Shown here one piece after another: positions 15,947 to 24,430 of a stretch of 39,954 bases of DNA; the stretch's first letter is position 1; every line of letters starts with the position of its first letter. The translations under genes and the position numbers were made by a program. The stretch comes from Pseudomonadota bacterium (GTDB lineage Bacteria; Myxococcota_A; Polyangia; Polyangiales; Polyangiaceae), in NCBI GenBank assembly GCA_023402175.1, contig JAEXCN010000450.1:1-39954 (forward strand), in the 5' to 3' direction. Under the pieces are notes generated by a model. The model worked only from the letters and a program-made list of their open reading frames with translations. It searched no databases and had not been told where the DNA came from.

Positions 15947-18457
15947 GTGTCCTTGCGCTTCCGCGCTGCCTTCGGGCTCGTCGTCTTCGCGCTCGCGATG
16001 TTCTCCTCGCGTCCGGCCCTCGCCGACGCGCGGACCGAAGCGCGTGCCCACTTCAAGAAGGGCATGGAGGCGATCTCCGCGGGCAAGTACGAGGACGGCA
16101 TCTCCGAGCTGGAGAAGGCCTACGAGATCCTCCCGCACCCGAACGTCCTCTACAACATCGCGCGCGCGCACGCGGAGGCGGGAAACCTCGACAGAGCCGT
16201 CGAGAACTTCAAGCGGTATCTCGAGACCAATCCGCCGGACAAGGACGAGACGCTCGCGATCGTCAAAGGGCTCGAGGCGCGCATCAAGAAGCGCGACGCA
16301 GAGAAGACCCCCGAGCCGCCGCAGCCCACGCCCGAGAAGCCGACGGTCCCCGAGAAGCCGGCGACCGGGACGCCGACGACGCCGCCGGTGACTCCAGCGC
16401 CTCCCACACCGCAGGGCGGGCCCGCCGGCGACATCGGCGCCGCGCGCACCGAGGACGTCTTCGCCGAGAGCATCGTCACCGCGTCGAAGGGCGCGCAGAG
16501 CCCGCTCGACGCGCCGAGCTCGACGTCGGTCATCACGGAGCAGGATATTCGGCTCTCGGGCATCACGAAGATCCCCGAGCTGCTCCGCCGCCTCGCCGGC
16601 GTCGACATCATGGAGGTCACGGGCGGTCAGTCCGAGGTCTCCATCCGCGGTTTCAACCAGCGGCTCTCGAACAAGACGCTCGTCCTCGTCGACGGTCGCT
16701 CCGTCTACGCCGACATCCTCGGAGCGACGATCTGGCAGACGCTCTCGATCGGCGTCGAGGACATCCAGCGCATCGAGGTGGTGCGCGGTCCGGGCTCGGC
16801 GCTCTACGGCGCGGACGCATTCAACGGCGTCGTCAACATCATCACGAAGAAGCCGGGGGAACCTTCCGCCGAGGACAAGCGGAAGAACGGCCTCGCAGGC
16901 GCATACGGCTCGCAGGCGACGACGCACGGAAGCCTCTGGGCCTCCGGGCTCGAGGGAGACTTCGGCTGGCGTATGGCTGCCGGCTACGACTACCTCCCGC
17001 GTTGGTCGCGCGAGGTGCCGAACGGCCGCGCCGACGTGCGCACCGGCGTCGGCGATCAAGTCGAGAGCTCGCGGACGATCCGCCTCGATGCACGTGGCTC
17101 GCGGCGGTTCGGCAAGGTCGGGACGCTCAACTTCGGCGGCGGCCTCGCGCAGGGCTCGCTCGAGATCCTCGGCGTCGGCACGCTGCAAGACATCGTCCTT
17201 CCGTCGTTCGCCGCGACGGACGTGACGACCTCGTTCAATGCCGAGCACTTCGATGCTCGCATCTTCTGGAACCGCCTGCGCGCCGACTCGAGCCTGAACG
17301 TCAACTACGTCGGCCAGTCGCTCCTGCCGGCGCGCGTCGAGCAGAACATCGTCGACGGCGAGCTCGTCTACAAGGCGAACCTCGAGATCTCGGCGGACGT
17401 CGTCAACGACCTCCGTATCGGCGGGGCGTACCGTTACAAGGACGTCGTCTGGACGTACCTCGATCAGGACAGGTTCGAGCACCACTACGCGCTCTTCCTC
17501 CATGACGAGCTGCGCATCGCGAAGCCGGTCTCGATCGTCGCGGATTACCGGCTCGACTGGGTCCCTTATCTCGAGCGCTTCCAGCAGTCGCCACGCGGCG
17601 CCGTGCTCGTGCACCCGACGAAGCAGTCGACGATTCGCGGCTCGGTCGCGACGGCGTTCCGCAAGCCGACGTTCCTCGAGTCCTATCTCCGGCTGCCGAT
17701 TCAGCTGCCCGTCACGGGCGCCGGGCAATTCTCCGAGGGCGTACGCCGCGACGATCCTGGCTTCATCGTCAACGCCGAGCGGATCCTCAGCGCCGAGATC
17801 GGCTACCTGAATCAGGAGAGCGACGTGTTCACCGTCGACACGTCGCTCTACTTCAATCGCGTCTCGAGCCTCATCCAGCTCGCCGCAACCCGTCCGCTCA
17901 CGGTCGCGGACTTCCCGACGGCGGGGACGCAGGACATCGCGACGGGTCTGTTTCCGATCGGCTTCGGCGGCTGGGAGAACCAGTGCCAGGCCTACAACGT
18001 GTACGGCGGCGAGGCGAGCGTACGCACGTACCCGACCGAAGGCCTCGACCTGTATGCAAACTACACGTTGAACCTCGCGCAGCAGGACAACTCCGGCTGC
18101 ACGACCGATCAACTATCGCGCATCGTCGCCGACCAGCGCACGAGTCGGCACAAGGTCAACGCTGGCGTGCAGCTCCGCACGAAGACGGGGCTCGATGGAT
18201 CCGTCGACTTCCACTACGTCGCCGATCAGTTCTGGGCCGAGCAGGTCACGAACTTCGTGCGGCAGCAGATCGAGCAGCAGCGCTTCCGCCTCTCGCAGTA
18301 CGCGCTCGTCAATGCACGCGTCGGTTATCGTTTCCTGTCGAACGCCGCCGAGGTCGGCGTGGTCGGCTTCAACCTCCTCGGTCTCGAGCATCGCGAGCAC
18401 CCCTACGGTCAGCTCCTCGGGCGGCGCGTGATGCTGCAGTTCGCGTATCGGTTCTGA
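15947..18457 (+). CDS. TonB-dependent receptor with N-terminal TPR module
   Basis: An 836-residue outer-membrane receptor. Signal peptide about 1-26 (SSRPALA before DARTEA). A TPR-like helical module (about 28-112, HFKKGMEAISAGKYEDGISE...NVLYNIARAHAEAGNLDRAV) and a Pro/Thr linker (about 118-160) follow. The plug domain starts near 168 with ESIVTASKGAQSPLDAPSS, and contains SEVSIRGFNQRLSNKTLVLV and IEVVRGPGSALYGADAFNG, canonical plug motifs. The 22-strand barrel then runs to the C-terminal LQFAYRF. Such receptors import ligands such as siderophores, haem or cobalamin; this ligand is unknown. The periplasmic TPR ahead of the plug is extra to the usual plan. GTG start at 15947. A lipoprotein gene overlaps its stop (TGATG). 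Confidence 0.9.
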   Translation: MSLRFRAAFGLVVFALAMFSSRPALADARTEARAHFKKGMEAISAGKYEDGISELEKAYEILPHPNVLYNIARAHAEAGNLDRAVENFKRYLETNPPDKDETLAIVKGLEARIKKRDAEKTPEPPQPTPEKPTVPEKPATGTPTTPPVTPAPPTPQGGPAGDIGAARTEDVFAESIVTASKGAQSPLDAPSSTSVITEQDIRLSGITKIPELLRRLAGVDIMEVTGGQSEVSIRGFNQRLSNKTLVLVDGRSVYADILGATIWQTLSIGVEDIQRIEVVRGPGSALYGADAFNGVVNIITKKPGEPSAEDKRKNGLAGAYGSQATTHGSLWASGLEGDFGWRMAAGYDYLPRWSREVPNGRADVRTGVGDQVESSRTIRLDARGSRRFGKVGTLNFGGGLAQGSLEILGVGTLQDIVLPSFAATDVTTSFNAEHFDARIFWNRLRADSSLNVNYVGQSLLPARVEQNIVDGELVYKANLEISADVVNDLRIGGAYRYKDVVWTYLDQDRFEHHYALFLHDELRIAKPVSIVADYRLDWVPYLERFQQSPRGAVLVHPTKQSTIRGSVATAFRKPTFLESYLRLPIQLPVTGAGQFSEGVRRDDPGFIVNAERILSAEIGYLNQESDVFTVDTSLYFNRVSSLIQLAATRPLTVADFPTAGTQDIATGLFPIGFGGWENQCQAYNVYGGEASVRTYPTEGLDLYANYTLNLAQQDNSGCTTDQLSRIVADQRTSRHKVNAGVQLRTKTGLDGSVDFHYVADQFWAEQVTNFVRQQIEQQRFRLSQYALVNARVGYRFLSNAAEVGVVGFNLLGLEHREHPYGQLLGRRVMLQFAYRF

Positions 18458-20163
18458 TGATGTTCCGCCGGCTCCTCCTCGTCCTGGTCCTCTTCGTCGT
18501 CGCGATCGCGGCGTGCACGGACGTGCCCATCGACGACCAGCGGAACGATCGGCGGCTGTTCCCGCCGCGCGGAGTGATCCGCGGCACCGTCACCTACGTC
18601 GGTCCGCCGCCTTGCTCGCGCGCCGGGCACATCGTCGGCAATGCCGTCGTCCTCGTCTTCGATCGCAGGAACCCGCCTCCGCCGAACGGGCTCGCCACCG
18701 AGGCGGTCAACTTCGTCGCGGTCCCCGGAGACGTGCTCTTCGCGAACCAGCCGCGCACGATCGGCGACGAGCTGTTCTGCCCGCCGGAGTCACCGAACAT
18801 CGAGGCGTCCGCGCCCTTCGCGGTCGCGCCCGTCGAGGCCGGCTCGTACGTCATCGCTGCGTTCTACGATCGTCGCGGTCGCTTCTGGCCGACGTTCAAG
18901 TTCCGCAACCTGCCCGAGGCCGGCGATCTCGTCGGCGGCTACATCGACGTCGAGGACATGCGGCGCAACGCGGGCAACCTGGCCTATCAGCCGATCTATC
19001 GCCCCGTCGACGTCGGCATCCGCCAGCCCGCACCCGCCGACGAGATCCCTGACTTCACGATCGGCCCGAACGGATACGTCGCCGACAACATCCCCGTCGC
19101 GATCCAGCGCGAGGTCCCGTTCACGCGGCCGTACTTCCACCCGCGCTACGTCGATCCGATCACGAAGAAGGAGACGAGCTCGGAGGAGATCGGCGAGCCG
19201 CTACGCTCGCCCGCGAACACCGTCGCCGATCCGCTCGCCGTGCCGATCCTCGCGATGACGCAGGACGTGCACATCCTCGCGCCGCCATCGAACCCGACGC
19301 CGCAGACGCTGACGTCCTATCAGGAGGGCTTCCAGAGCCTGAAGCTCGTATGGGGCGTCGCCAAGCGCGAGTTCGACGACGCGACGGACCCGCGGCAGCC
19401 GTTCGATTTCCAGCTGCCTGCGCTTCCGCCGAAGGGAAAGGGAGGCCTGCTCGTCTTCGCGCGCGGCGGATCGATCCCGGAGAACACGCAAGTACCTGCG
19501 CTCTGGCCGCAGGTCGCGCTCGTGAAGCTCGCGAGCGATCCTGAGCGAAAGACCGATCAGCAGTCGCTCGTCGTCCAGGGGACGAAAGAGGAGACGCTCG
19601 TCACCGGCAAGCCGCCCGGGCCGCTCGTCGTCATCCAGGGCATCACGCTCTACGACGACAGCCTCGCGCGCACGATCGCCGGACCGGTGCCCGCGACGCC
19701 CACGACGGCGGCGCTTCGCGATCACGTCACCGCGCTCGTGAGGCCGGCAGCGCTGTGCTTCGATCCGAAGCGCGTCGATCTCGGTGGCGTCCTCGTCACG
19801 CCGCATCTCACGGGACGGAGCGCGGACGGCAGCGAGACCGGCGAGCGGCCGCTGTTCGACCAGAAGGCGATCGAGAAGCAGCCCGGCGTACGCGAGGTTC
19901 GCCGCGGATGTCTGCCGATGGGCCGCTACGCGATCACGCTCGTCTACCCGAGCGGGCAAGCGTGGACCGTCCCGAACGAGAGCGGCGGATGCTCCGCGCA
20001 AGAGGGCCGCGTCCTCGTCGGCGATCGCGTCGGGAGCTGCTCGGAGAAGCCGCGCACCGTGCTCCTCTCCCAAGGCTCACGCGGCGTGGTCGAAATCATC
20101 GGCCCGAGCGAAGAAGGCTTCTGCGACGAGCACCCAGTCCCGCAGGAGTGCCAGGCCCCCTGA
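18457..20163 (+). CDS. Lipoprotein coupled to TonB-dependent receptor
   Basis: A 568-residue lipoprotein (LFVVAIAAC, lipidated Cys20) of no family I recognise. The early region (about 38-150) looks like a beta-sandwich or carboxypeptidase-regulatory-like domain (VIRGTVTYVGPPPCSRAGHI, then APVEAGSYVIAAFYDRRGRF, and later RGCLPMGRYAITLVYPSGQ). Cys residues are spaced in a way that could form disulphides, including several in the last 70 residues. No catalytic motif is seen. ATG 18457 overlaps the receptor stop (TGATG; a second ATG follows at once). Coupling suggests a cell-surface or periplasmic accessory of the receptor, a SusD-like role by position but not by sequence. Confidence 0.82.
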   Translation: MMFRRLLLVLVLFVVAIAACTDVPIDDQRNDRRLFPPRGVIRGTVTYVGPPPCSRAGHIVGNAVVLVFDRRNPPPPNGLATEAVNFVAVPGDVLFANQPRTIGDELFCPPESPNIEASAPFAVAPVEAGSYVIAAFYDRRGRFWPTFKFRNLPEAGDLVGGYIDVEDMRRNAGNLAYQPIYRPVDVGIRQPAPADEIPDFTIGPNGYVADNIPVAIQREVPFTRPYFHPRYVDPITKKETSSEEIGEPLRSPANTVADPLAVPILAMTQDVHILAPPSNPTPQTLTSYQEGFQSLKLVWGVAKREFDDATDPRQPFDFQLPALPPKGKGGLLVFARGGSIPENTQVPALWPQVALVKLASDPERKTDQQSLVVQGTKEETLVTGKPPGPLVVIQGITLYDDSLARTIAGPVPATPTTAALRDHVTALVRPAALCFDPKRVDLGGVLVTPHLTGRSADGSETGERPLFDQKAIEKQPGVREVRRGCLPMGRYAITLVYPSGQAWTVPNESGGCSAQEGRVLVGDRVGSCSEKPRTVLLSQGSRGVVEIIGPSEEGFCDEHPVPQECQAP

Positions 20164-20198
20164 TCTCGCGCCACTCGTCGCGGTTGACACGGAGACAA

Positions 20199-20340
20199 GG
20201 GACAGGTGACCTCTGGTGTCTGATCGACCTGCGACTGTCTTCTCGAGGAGAGACTTGCAGGGAGACGGCTAACGTCTGGTCTCAGTCGACTCCTGCGACT
20301 GTCTCTTCGAGGAGAGATTTACAGGGGGACAGGGCGACAG
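20199..20340 (+). repeat. Tandem copies of a ~61-65-bp repeat
   Basis: Two units and the start of a third follow one another. Each begins with a GGGAcAgG/GGGAGACGG-like block, continues through TCTGGT and CCTGCGACTGTC, and reaches CGAGGAGAGA, then CAGGG. The core copies at 20228-20266 and 20291-20330 differ at only a few positions. The CGAGGAGAGA part with the preceding TCTTCTCGA/TCTCTTCGA forms an imperfect hairpin. Inverted, diverged copies lie at 20767-20816 and 20950-20995. Not a CRISPR: there are no unique spacers. Confidence 0.65.
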
Positions 20341-20397
20341 GGAGATCAGAGGGAGGGCCTTCGTCTCTATCTTCACCTGGACCCTCGTCGGACCCTC

Positions 20398-20440
20398 ACG
20401 AAACGTGAAGCGCTCGCTTCGCGAGCACTTCACGTTTCGT
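20398..20440. repeat. Long hairpin (terminator or REP-like)
   Basis: A near-perfect inverted repeat: 13 bases ACGAAACGTGAAG pair exactly with 20428-20440, then one C/A mismatch, then GCTCGC/GCGAGC (20412-20417 with 20421-20426), closing on a TTC loop. The 20-bp stem lies about 235 bases after the lipoprotein stop. It lacks a T-tract, so a rho-independent terminator in the usual sense is doubtful. A REP-type element or mRNA stabiliser is possible. Confidence 0.7.
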
Positions 20441-20766
20441 TCGGAAAGGAAGATCTCAATTCCGAGCTCCATGGTTGTTCCGCAAACGGTGCGCTCTCCA
20501 TGCTTTGTCCCGAGACCTTCGGGAGGAGGAGGGCGGCTCGACCTGCCAACGACATCCACGGCTGTCCAGCTCGCACGCGCACTCTCGTGACGATGAACGC
20601 TGCCACGTGACGCGGGCCGCTCTCCGTCCGAGTTCCGCAGGCGGCAAGGACGCCAGTGCCTGTGCGGAACAAGCTCGCCGGATGGCAGGGAGGCTCAAAT
20701 TTGCGAGAGGCGACGAGGGGCCAGGTCGGAACCGAAGCAAGGCCCCTCCCTCTCGGCTCCCTGTCG

Positions 20767-20816
20767 TCATGTCTCCCTGTTAATCTTCTTCTCGAAAAGA
20801 CTTCATCGCTGCGACT
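20767..20816 (-). repeat. Inverted, diverged copy of the dispersed repeat
   Basis: Read on the minus strand, this matches the units at 20199-20340: GCGATGAAGTCTTTTCGAGA, then AGATTAACAGGGAGACA. It shares the CGCAG/GACT block at one end and the CAGGGrGACA block at the other, with several substitutions. The opposite orientation of otherwise similar copies within 600 bases suggests dispersal and not simple tandem slippage. Confidence 0.5.
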
Positions 20817-20949
20817 GCGCCTTCGCGCGAGAGAAGTTCACCCTGCAACCTCGTGGACTGTCTCGTGGACTGCGGAGCGTCCATCGCGCGTCCGATGCTG
20901 CGCTCGGCCTGACGAGCTGCGACGCGATGAGACCAATGATCAGCTGTCA

Positions 20950-20995
20950 TCCTGTCTCCCTCTCAATCTTCTTCTCGAAACGGCATCGCAGCCCG
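20950..20995 (-). repeat. Second inverted copy of the dispersed repeat
   Basis: This resembles 20767-20816: both carry GTCTCCCTsTyAATCTTCTTCTCGAAA on the plus strand, followed by CATCG and CAG/CTG. A weaker, shortened relative (GTCATCCCCTGTCCGCCTGTTCAA) follows at about 21014-21040. All three are preceded by a GTCAT(C)-like block, so the shared unit is longer than the core. Confidence 0.5.
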
Positions 20996-21085
20996 ACGCT
21001 CGCTCCGCTACCCGTCATCCCCTGTCCGCCTGTTCAACCCTCGGCAGCGAAGCGAGGCGCTCCGAGCAACAGTGAGGGAAGGACG

Positions 21086-21143
21086 CCCGCAAGAGGATCG
21101 ACGGGCACGCGCGACCCGCAAGAGGATCGACGGGCACGCGCGA
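21086..21143 (+). repeat. Perfect 29-bp tandem duplication
   Basis: Two identical 29-base units (21086-21114 and 21115-21143) beginning CCCGCAAGAGGATCGACGGG lie about 160 bases before the ribF start. Twenty-nine is not a multiple of three, which argues that the upstream open frame in phase with ribF is not part of the protein. Confidence 0.8.
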
Positions 21144-21230
21144 CGACACGAGAGGTTCGCGGCGAAGCTCGACAGGTTGACGCGAGCCGACGGATGCGAC
21201 TCAGCCGTGCGGCGGGCCGGCCTGGCTCGG

Positions 21231-21270
21231 GCGCGCGAGAGCGAGCGAGAGCGAGCGAGAACGAGCGACC
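21231..21270 (+). repeat. 10-bp tandem tract
   Basis: Four ten-base units, GCGCGCGAGA, GCGAGCGAGA twice and ACGAGCGACC, sit 31 bases before the ribF start codon. The tract is purine-rich on the plus strand and lies where a promoter or leader would be. Copy-number change there could alter ribF expression; that is speculation. Confidence 0.7.
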
Positions 21271-21301
21271 GGATACGGGCGAGGTGTTCTATCCTGCTCC
21301 G

Positions 21302-22231
21302 GTGCAGTCCGCCGTCATCATCGGCAACCTCGACGGGGTCCACCGCGGTCATCAGGCCGTGCTCCGGCAGGCACGTGCGATCGCGGACGCGCGCGGGCTC
21401 GCGACGCGAGTGCTCACGTTCGATCCCCATCCGAGCGAGGTCCTCCGCGGGTCCGCGCCGCCGCGGCTCGCCACGCTCGAGCGTCGCATCGAGCTGCTCC
21501 GGAGGCACGGCGCCGACGAGGTGATCGTCGAGCCGTTCACGCCGGCATTCGCGGCGCTCACGCCGGAGCGCTTCGTGAAGGAGCTGCTCGTCGAGCGTCT
21601 CGGCGCGAAGGCCGTCGTCGTCGGCGAGAACTTCCGCTTCGGCGCCAAGCGCGCCGGCGATCTCGCTGCGCTCCGCGGCTTCGGCGCGACCTACGGCTTC
21701 GAAGTGGCAGCCGCGGAGGTCGCGGGTGACGAGCGCGGCGCGTTCTCGAGCACGCGCGTGCGTGAGGCGATCGCGAGCGGCGATCTCGACGAGGCGAGTC
21801 GGCTGCTCGGTCGGAGGCACTCGATCTCGGGGATCGTCGAAGGCGGCGACCGCCGCGGCCGGACCATCGGATTCCCCACGGCGAATCTCGGCGGCGTGAC
21901 GGAGGTCCTTCCGCCGTACGGAGTCTATGCGGTCTTCGCAGACGGCCGGCCCGGCGTCATGAACCTCGGCGTGCGGCCGACGGTCGACGGCAAGAGCCTG
22001 CGCGTCGAGGTCCACCTCTTCGATTTCGACGGTGACCTGTACGGCAAGCCCATGCGCGTCCACCTCGTCCGCCGCATCCGCGAGGAGAAGAAGTTCGCCG
22101 GGCTCGACGAGCTCAAGGCGCAGATCGCATCCGATGCCGCAACGGCGCGAAACATCCTCGCAGGCGCGCGTGCGGGCGACGGGGCCGAGCCGATCGAGCC
22201 GATCGAGTCCACCGATCCGATCGAGCCCTGA
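21302..22231 (+). CDS. ribF: Bifunctional riboflavin kinase / FAD synthetase
   Basis: A 309-residue cytoplasmic enzyme making FMN from riboflavin and then FAD. The N-terminal nucleotidyltransferase has IIGNLDGVHRGHQ (GNFDGVHLGH in most homologues; Leu replaces Phe) and LTFDPHPSEVL, with the EN-F-FG motif in GENFRFGAKRAGD and SSTRVREAI. The C-terminal flavokinase has GRTIGFPTANL and LPPYGVYAV, NLGVRPTV and VEVHLFDFDGDLYG. The last ten residues repeat EPIEP and look disordered. Start GTG 21302 gives a short leader before the nucleotide loop, as usual for the family. Open sequence upstream is repeat-derived. Flanked on the right by a convergent kinase gene 116 bases away. Confidence 0.94.
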   Translation: MQSAVIIGNLDGVHRGHQAVLRQARAIADARGLATRVLTFDPHPSEVLRGSAPPRLATLERRIELLRRHGADEVIVEPFTPAFAALTPERFVKELLVERLGAKAVVVGENFRFGAKRAGDLAALRGFGATYGFEVAAAEVAGDERGAFSSTRVREAIASGDLDEASRLLGRRHSISGIVEGGDRRGRTIGFPTANLGGVTEVLPPYGVYAVFADGRPGVMNLGVRPTVDGKSLRVEVHLFDFDGDLYGKPMRVHLVRRIREEKKFAGLDELKAQIASDAATARNILAGARAGDGAEPIEPIESTDPIEP

Positions 22232-22347
22232 TTTCAGCGCGTATCGACGGCGACGTTGTCGATGTCGATCGTCCAGCTGTTCGTGCGGCAACTTGGTCGG
22301 CCGCCAGCCCCTACTTCTGTTCGCGACGCCCGGCGCAAGGCCCGACC

Positions 22348-24399
22348 TTAGCGCAGCTCGACGTCCTCGATCATCTCGAGCAGCCGTTCGGGTACGACCG
22401 GCTTGGCGAGGAAGCGAGCGCCAACCTCGGCGACACGCTTCGCGGAGTCACGCTCGCCCGATACCACGATGACCGGGATCTGGCGCAGCGTGGGGTCCTC
22501 GTTCCTCTCTCCGAGGAACGCCCAGCCGTCCATGACCGGCATGGTCAGATCGAGCAGCACGAGCCCCGGGGGCGAGGTCCGATGGATCTCGTCGAGCGCT
22601 TCGCGACCGTTCGCGACTGCCGAGGCGTCGTATCCGTGGCCCTGGAGAAGCTTGACGAGCGCCTCTCGCGCATCTCGATCGTCCTCGGCGATCAGCACCC
22701 TGCGCCCAGACGCGACGGTCTCGTCCCGGTGAGGGTCGTTCGGCTCTGTCGTCTCGCTGGCGTGCGCGGACTCCTGCACACCAGCGATGGGCAGAGTGAA
22801 GAAGAACGTACTTCCGGCTCCAAACTCGCTGTCCGCCCATACGCGACCGCCGTGCGCCTCGACGATGCCCTTCACGATCGCGAGGCCGAGCCCAGCGCTG
22901 CCGCGCGCGGCCGTTCGCCCTTGCCAAAAGCGGTCGAAGAGGTGAGGTAGCTCTTCCTTCGCGATGCCGCACCCGGTGTCGGAGACCCAGAAGAGGACCT
23001 CGCCCTCCAGCGACCTGGCCCCGACGGAAATCGTCCCGTGCGGAGTGCACTTCAAGGCGTTGCCGATCAGGTTGTCGAAGACGCGCAGCACGTGGCCTCG
23101 CTCCGCCCAGACCGCGGGAGAACCTTCCGGCGCTATGCAGCGAAGCGCGAGCGACTTGGCGGTGACCGAACCGAGGTGGACCTCGGCGACCTCGTCGATG
23201 AGGTCTGCCGCGGGGAGCTGGGTTCGCTCGAGCCCGAAGCGGCCGGCCTCAATTCGAGTCACGTCGAGGAGGTCGTCGATGATGCGACTCATCCGCGCGG
23301 CGGCACGTTCGATCGTGTCGGCGGGCCTCCGCGAGCGTGGGTCGCGCCTCTCGCCGGGGCGGCGGAGAAGCGCCGTCTGGAGGAAGATGTTTCCGAGCGG
23401 ATGGCGCAGGTCGTGAGCTACGATCCCGAGCACCTCCTCGCGTGCCTGAGTGGCTCTCTTCGCGGCTTGATGGAGCTTTGCATTTTCGATGCGAAGCGCG
23501 CAGCGGCGTCCCAGCTCCTCCGCCAGTCGGAGATCCCCTGGCTCGTAGACGCGGGAGCTCGACGAGATCAGGAGCGCACCGAAGCAGCGATCTCCGACGA
23601 GCAGGGGGACGCCGAGCAGCGATCGAGGAGACGGCCCGGACCGGTGTGGATCGTACGCTGCGTCCATCGGCTCGCGAATGAGCGAGCTTCGTGCGTCGAC
23701 GACTTCCCACGCGGGATGCGCGTGCGCTCGATCGAGTGGCGCATTCGTGCTCGAGCGGGCGACCGTCGCGGCTCGATCGCTGCTTGCGGAGGCGACCTCC
23801 AGCATTCGCCCGTCCTCCGCCAGGATGAAGAGCTGGGCGCAATCCGCGAGTGACCTGACCACGACATCGACGGTGCCGCGCAAGGTCTCCTCGTAGTCGA
23901 GCGAAGTCAGCGCTGCCCCGAGCTCCGCGAGGAGTCGCTGCTCGCTCTCCATTCGACGCCGCTCTCGGAGGGCCTCCTCGAGATCGCTCACCTGCTGGGC
24001 GAGGCGTGTCTTCTGAAGGTGGAGCTGAAGGAAGACCCCGACCTTGCTGTTCAGGATGCGCGGCTCGATCGGCTTGACCAGGAAGTCGACCGCCCCCGAC
24101 TCGTAGCCTCGGAAGATGCGCCCTTGATCGTGGAGGCCGGCCGTGACGAAGATGATGGGGATCTGGCGTCCTTGTTCCGAGTCCCGCATGATCTCCGCGA
24201 GCTGGAAGCCGTCCATCTCCGGCATCTGGACATCGAGGACCGCGAGGGCGACGTCTTCGTGCTCGAGCAGCAGCTCGAGCGCCTCGTCGCCGGACGCGGC
24301 TTTGAGCAGCTTGGCGGGGTGACCTTCGAGGATTCCCTCGAGCGCGAGTAGATTCTCTTCGCGATCGTCGACGAGTAGGATCTTGGGTCCTGTCAGCAT
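22348..24399 (-). CDS. Hybrid histidine kinase REC-GAF-HisKA-HATPase-REC
   Basis: A 683-residue soluble hybrid kinase. REC1 1-120 with Asp56 (VLDVQMPEMDG) and Lys109; coiled coil about 122-155; GAF about 160-310; HisKA with His329 (GIVAHDLRHPLGN); HATPase_c with N446 (FDNLIGNALKC), DTGCGIA (474-480) and SAGLGLAIVKG; REC2 565-683 with Asp617 (LLDLTMPVMDG) and Lys in AKPV. An N-terminal receiver means it can itself be a phosphorylation target, probably of the large kinase encoded upstream. No clear ribosome site. It lies 31 bases after cheR on the same strand and is the last gene of the signalling operon. Confidence 0.93.
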   Translation of the reverse strand: MLTGPKILLVDDREENLLALEGILEGHPAKLLKAASGDEALELLLEHEDVALAVLDVQMPEMDGFQLAEIMRDSEQGRQIPIIFVTAGLHDQGRIFRGYESGAVDFLVKPIEPRILNSKVGVFLQLHLQKTRLAQQVSDLEEALRERRRMESEQRLLAELGAALTSLDYEETLRGTVDVVVRSLADCAQLFILAEDGRMLEVASASSDRAATVARSSTNAPLDRAHAHPAWEVVDARSSLIREPMDAAYDPHRSGPSPRSLLGVPLLVGDRCFGALLISSSSRVYEPGDLRLAEELGRRCALRIENAKLHQAAKRATQAREEVLGIVAHDLRHPLGNIFLQTALLRRPGERRDPRSRRPADTIERAAARMSRIIDDLLDVTRIEAGRFGLERTQLPAADLIDEVAEVHLGSVTAKSLALRCIAPEGSPAVWAERGHVLRVFDNLIGNALKCTPHGTISVGARSLEGEVLFWVSDTGCGIAKEELPHLFDRFWQGRTAARGSAGLGLAIVKGIVEAHGGRVWADSEFGAGSTFFFTLPIAGVQESAHASETTEPNDPHRDETVASGRRVLIAEDDRDAREALVKLLQGHGYDASAVANGREALDEIHRTSPPGLVLLDLTMPVMDGWAFLGERNEDPTLRQIPVIVVSGERDSAKRVAEVGARFLAKPVVPERLLEMIEDVELR

Positions 24400-24430
24400 C
24401 GTGTGGTGCGGCCTCGTGTAGTGGCGCCGG

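Larger units (their letters stand above)
20164..21301. other. Repeat-rich non-coding region before ribF
   Basis: About 1.1 kb without a credible gene. Base use is less GC-rich than in the flanking genes and open frames are short and compositionally odd. It contains dispersed repeat copies in both orientations, a long hairpin, a 29-base duplication and a 10-base tandem tract, each listed separately. A short tandem echo (CGTGGACTGT/CTCGTGGACTG) is also present near 20850-20880. The promoter of ribF must lie near its right end, but no clear -35/-10 pair is visible. Confidence 0.6.

Noticed and set aside
15035..18112. 1025-residue minus-strand open frame over the TonB receptor
   Set aside because: Arg/Asp/Glu-rich shadow of a well-supported receptor gene; high GC removes stop codons on the opposite strand.
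20430..20783. Small ORFs on both strands in the repeat-rich region
   Set aside because: Ser/Arg-rich, no ribosome site, made partly of repeat sequence, no recognisable motif.
20199..21045. CRISPR array
   Set aside because: Units differ in orientation and spacing and there are no unique spacers or cas genes.
20927..21301. N-terminal extension of RibF by an upstream ATG
   Set aside because: It would translate a 29-bp duplication and a 10-bp tract; the nucleotidyltransferase fold starts at residue 1-5 from GTG 21302.
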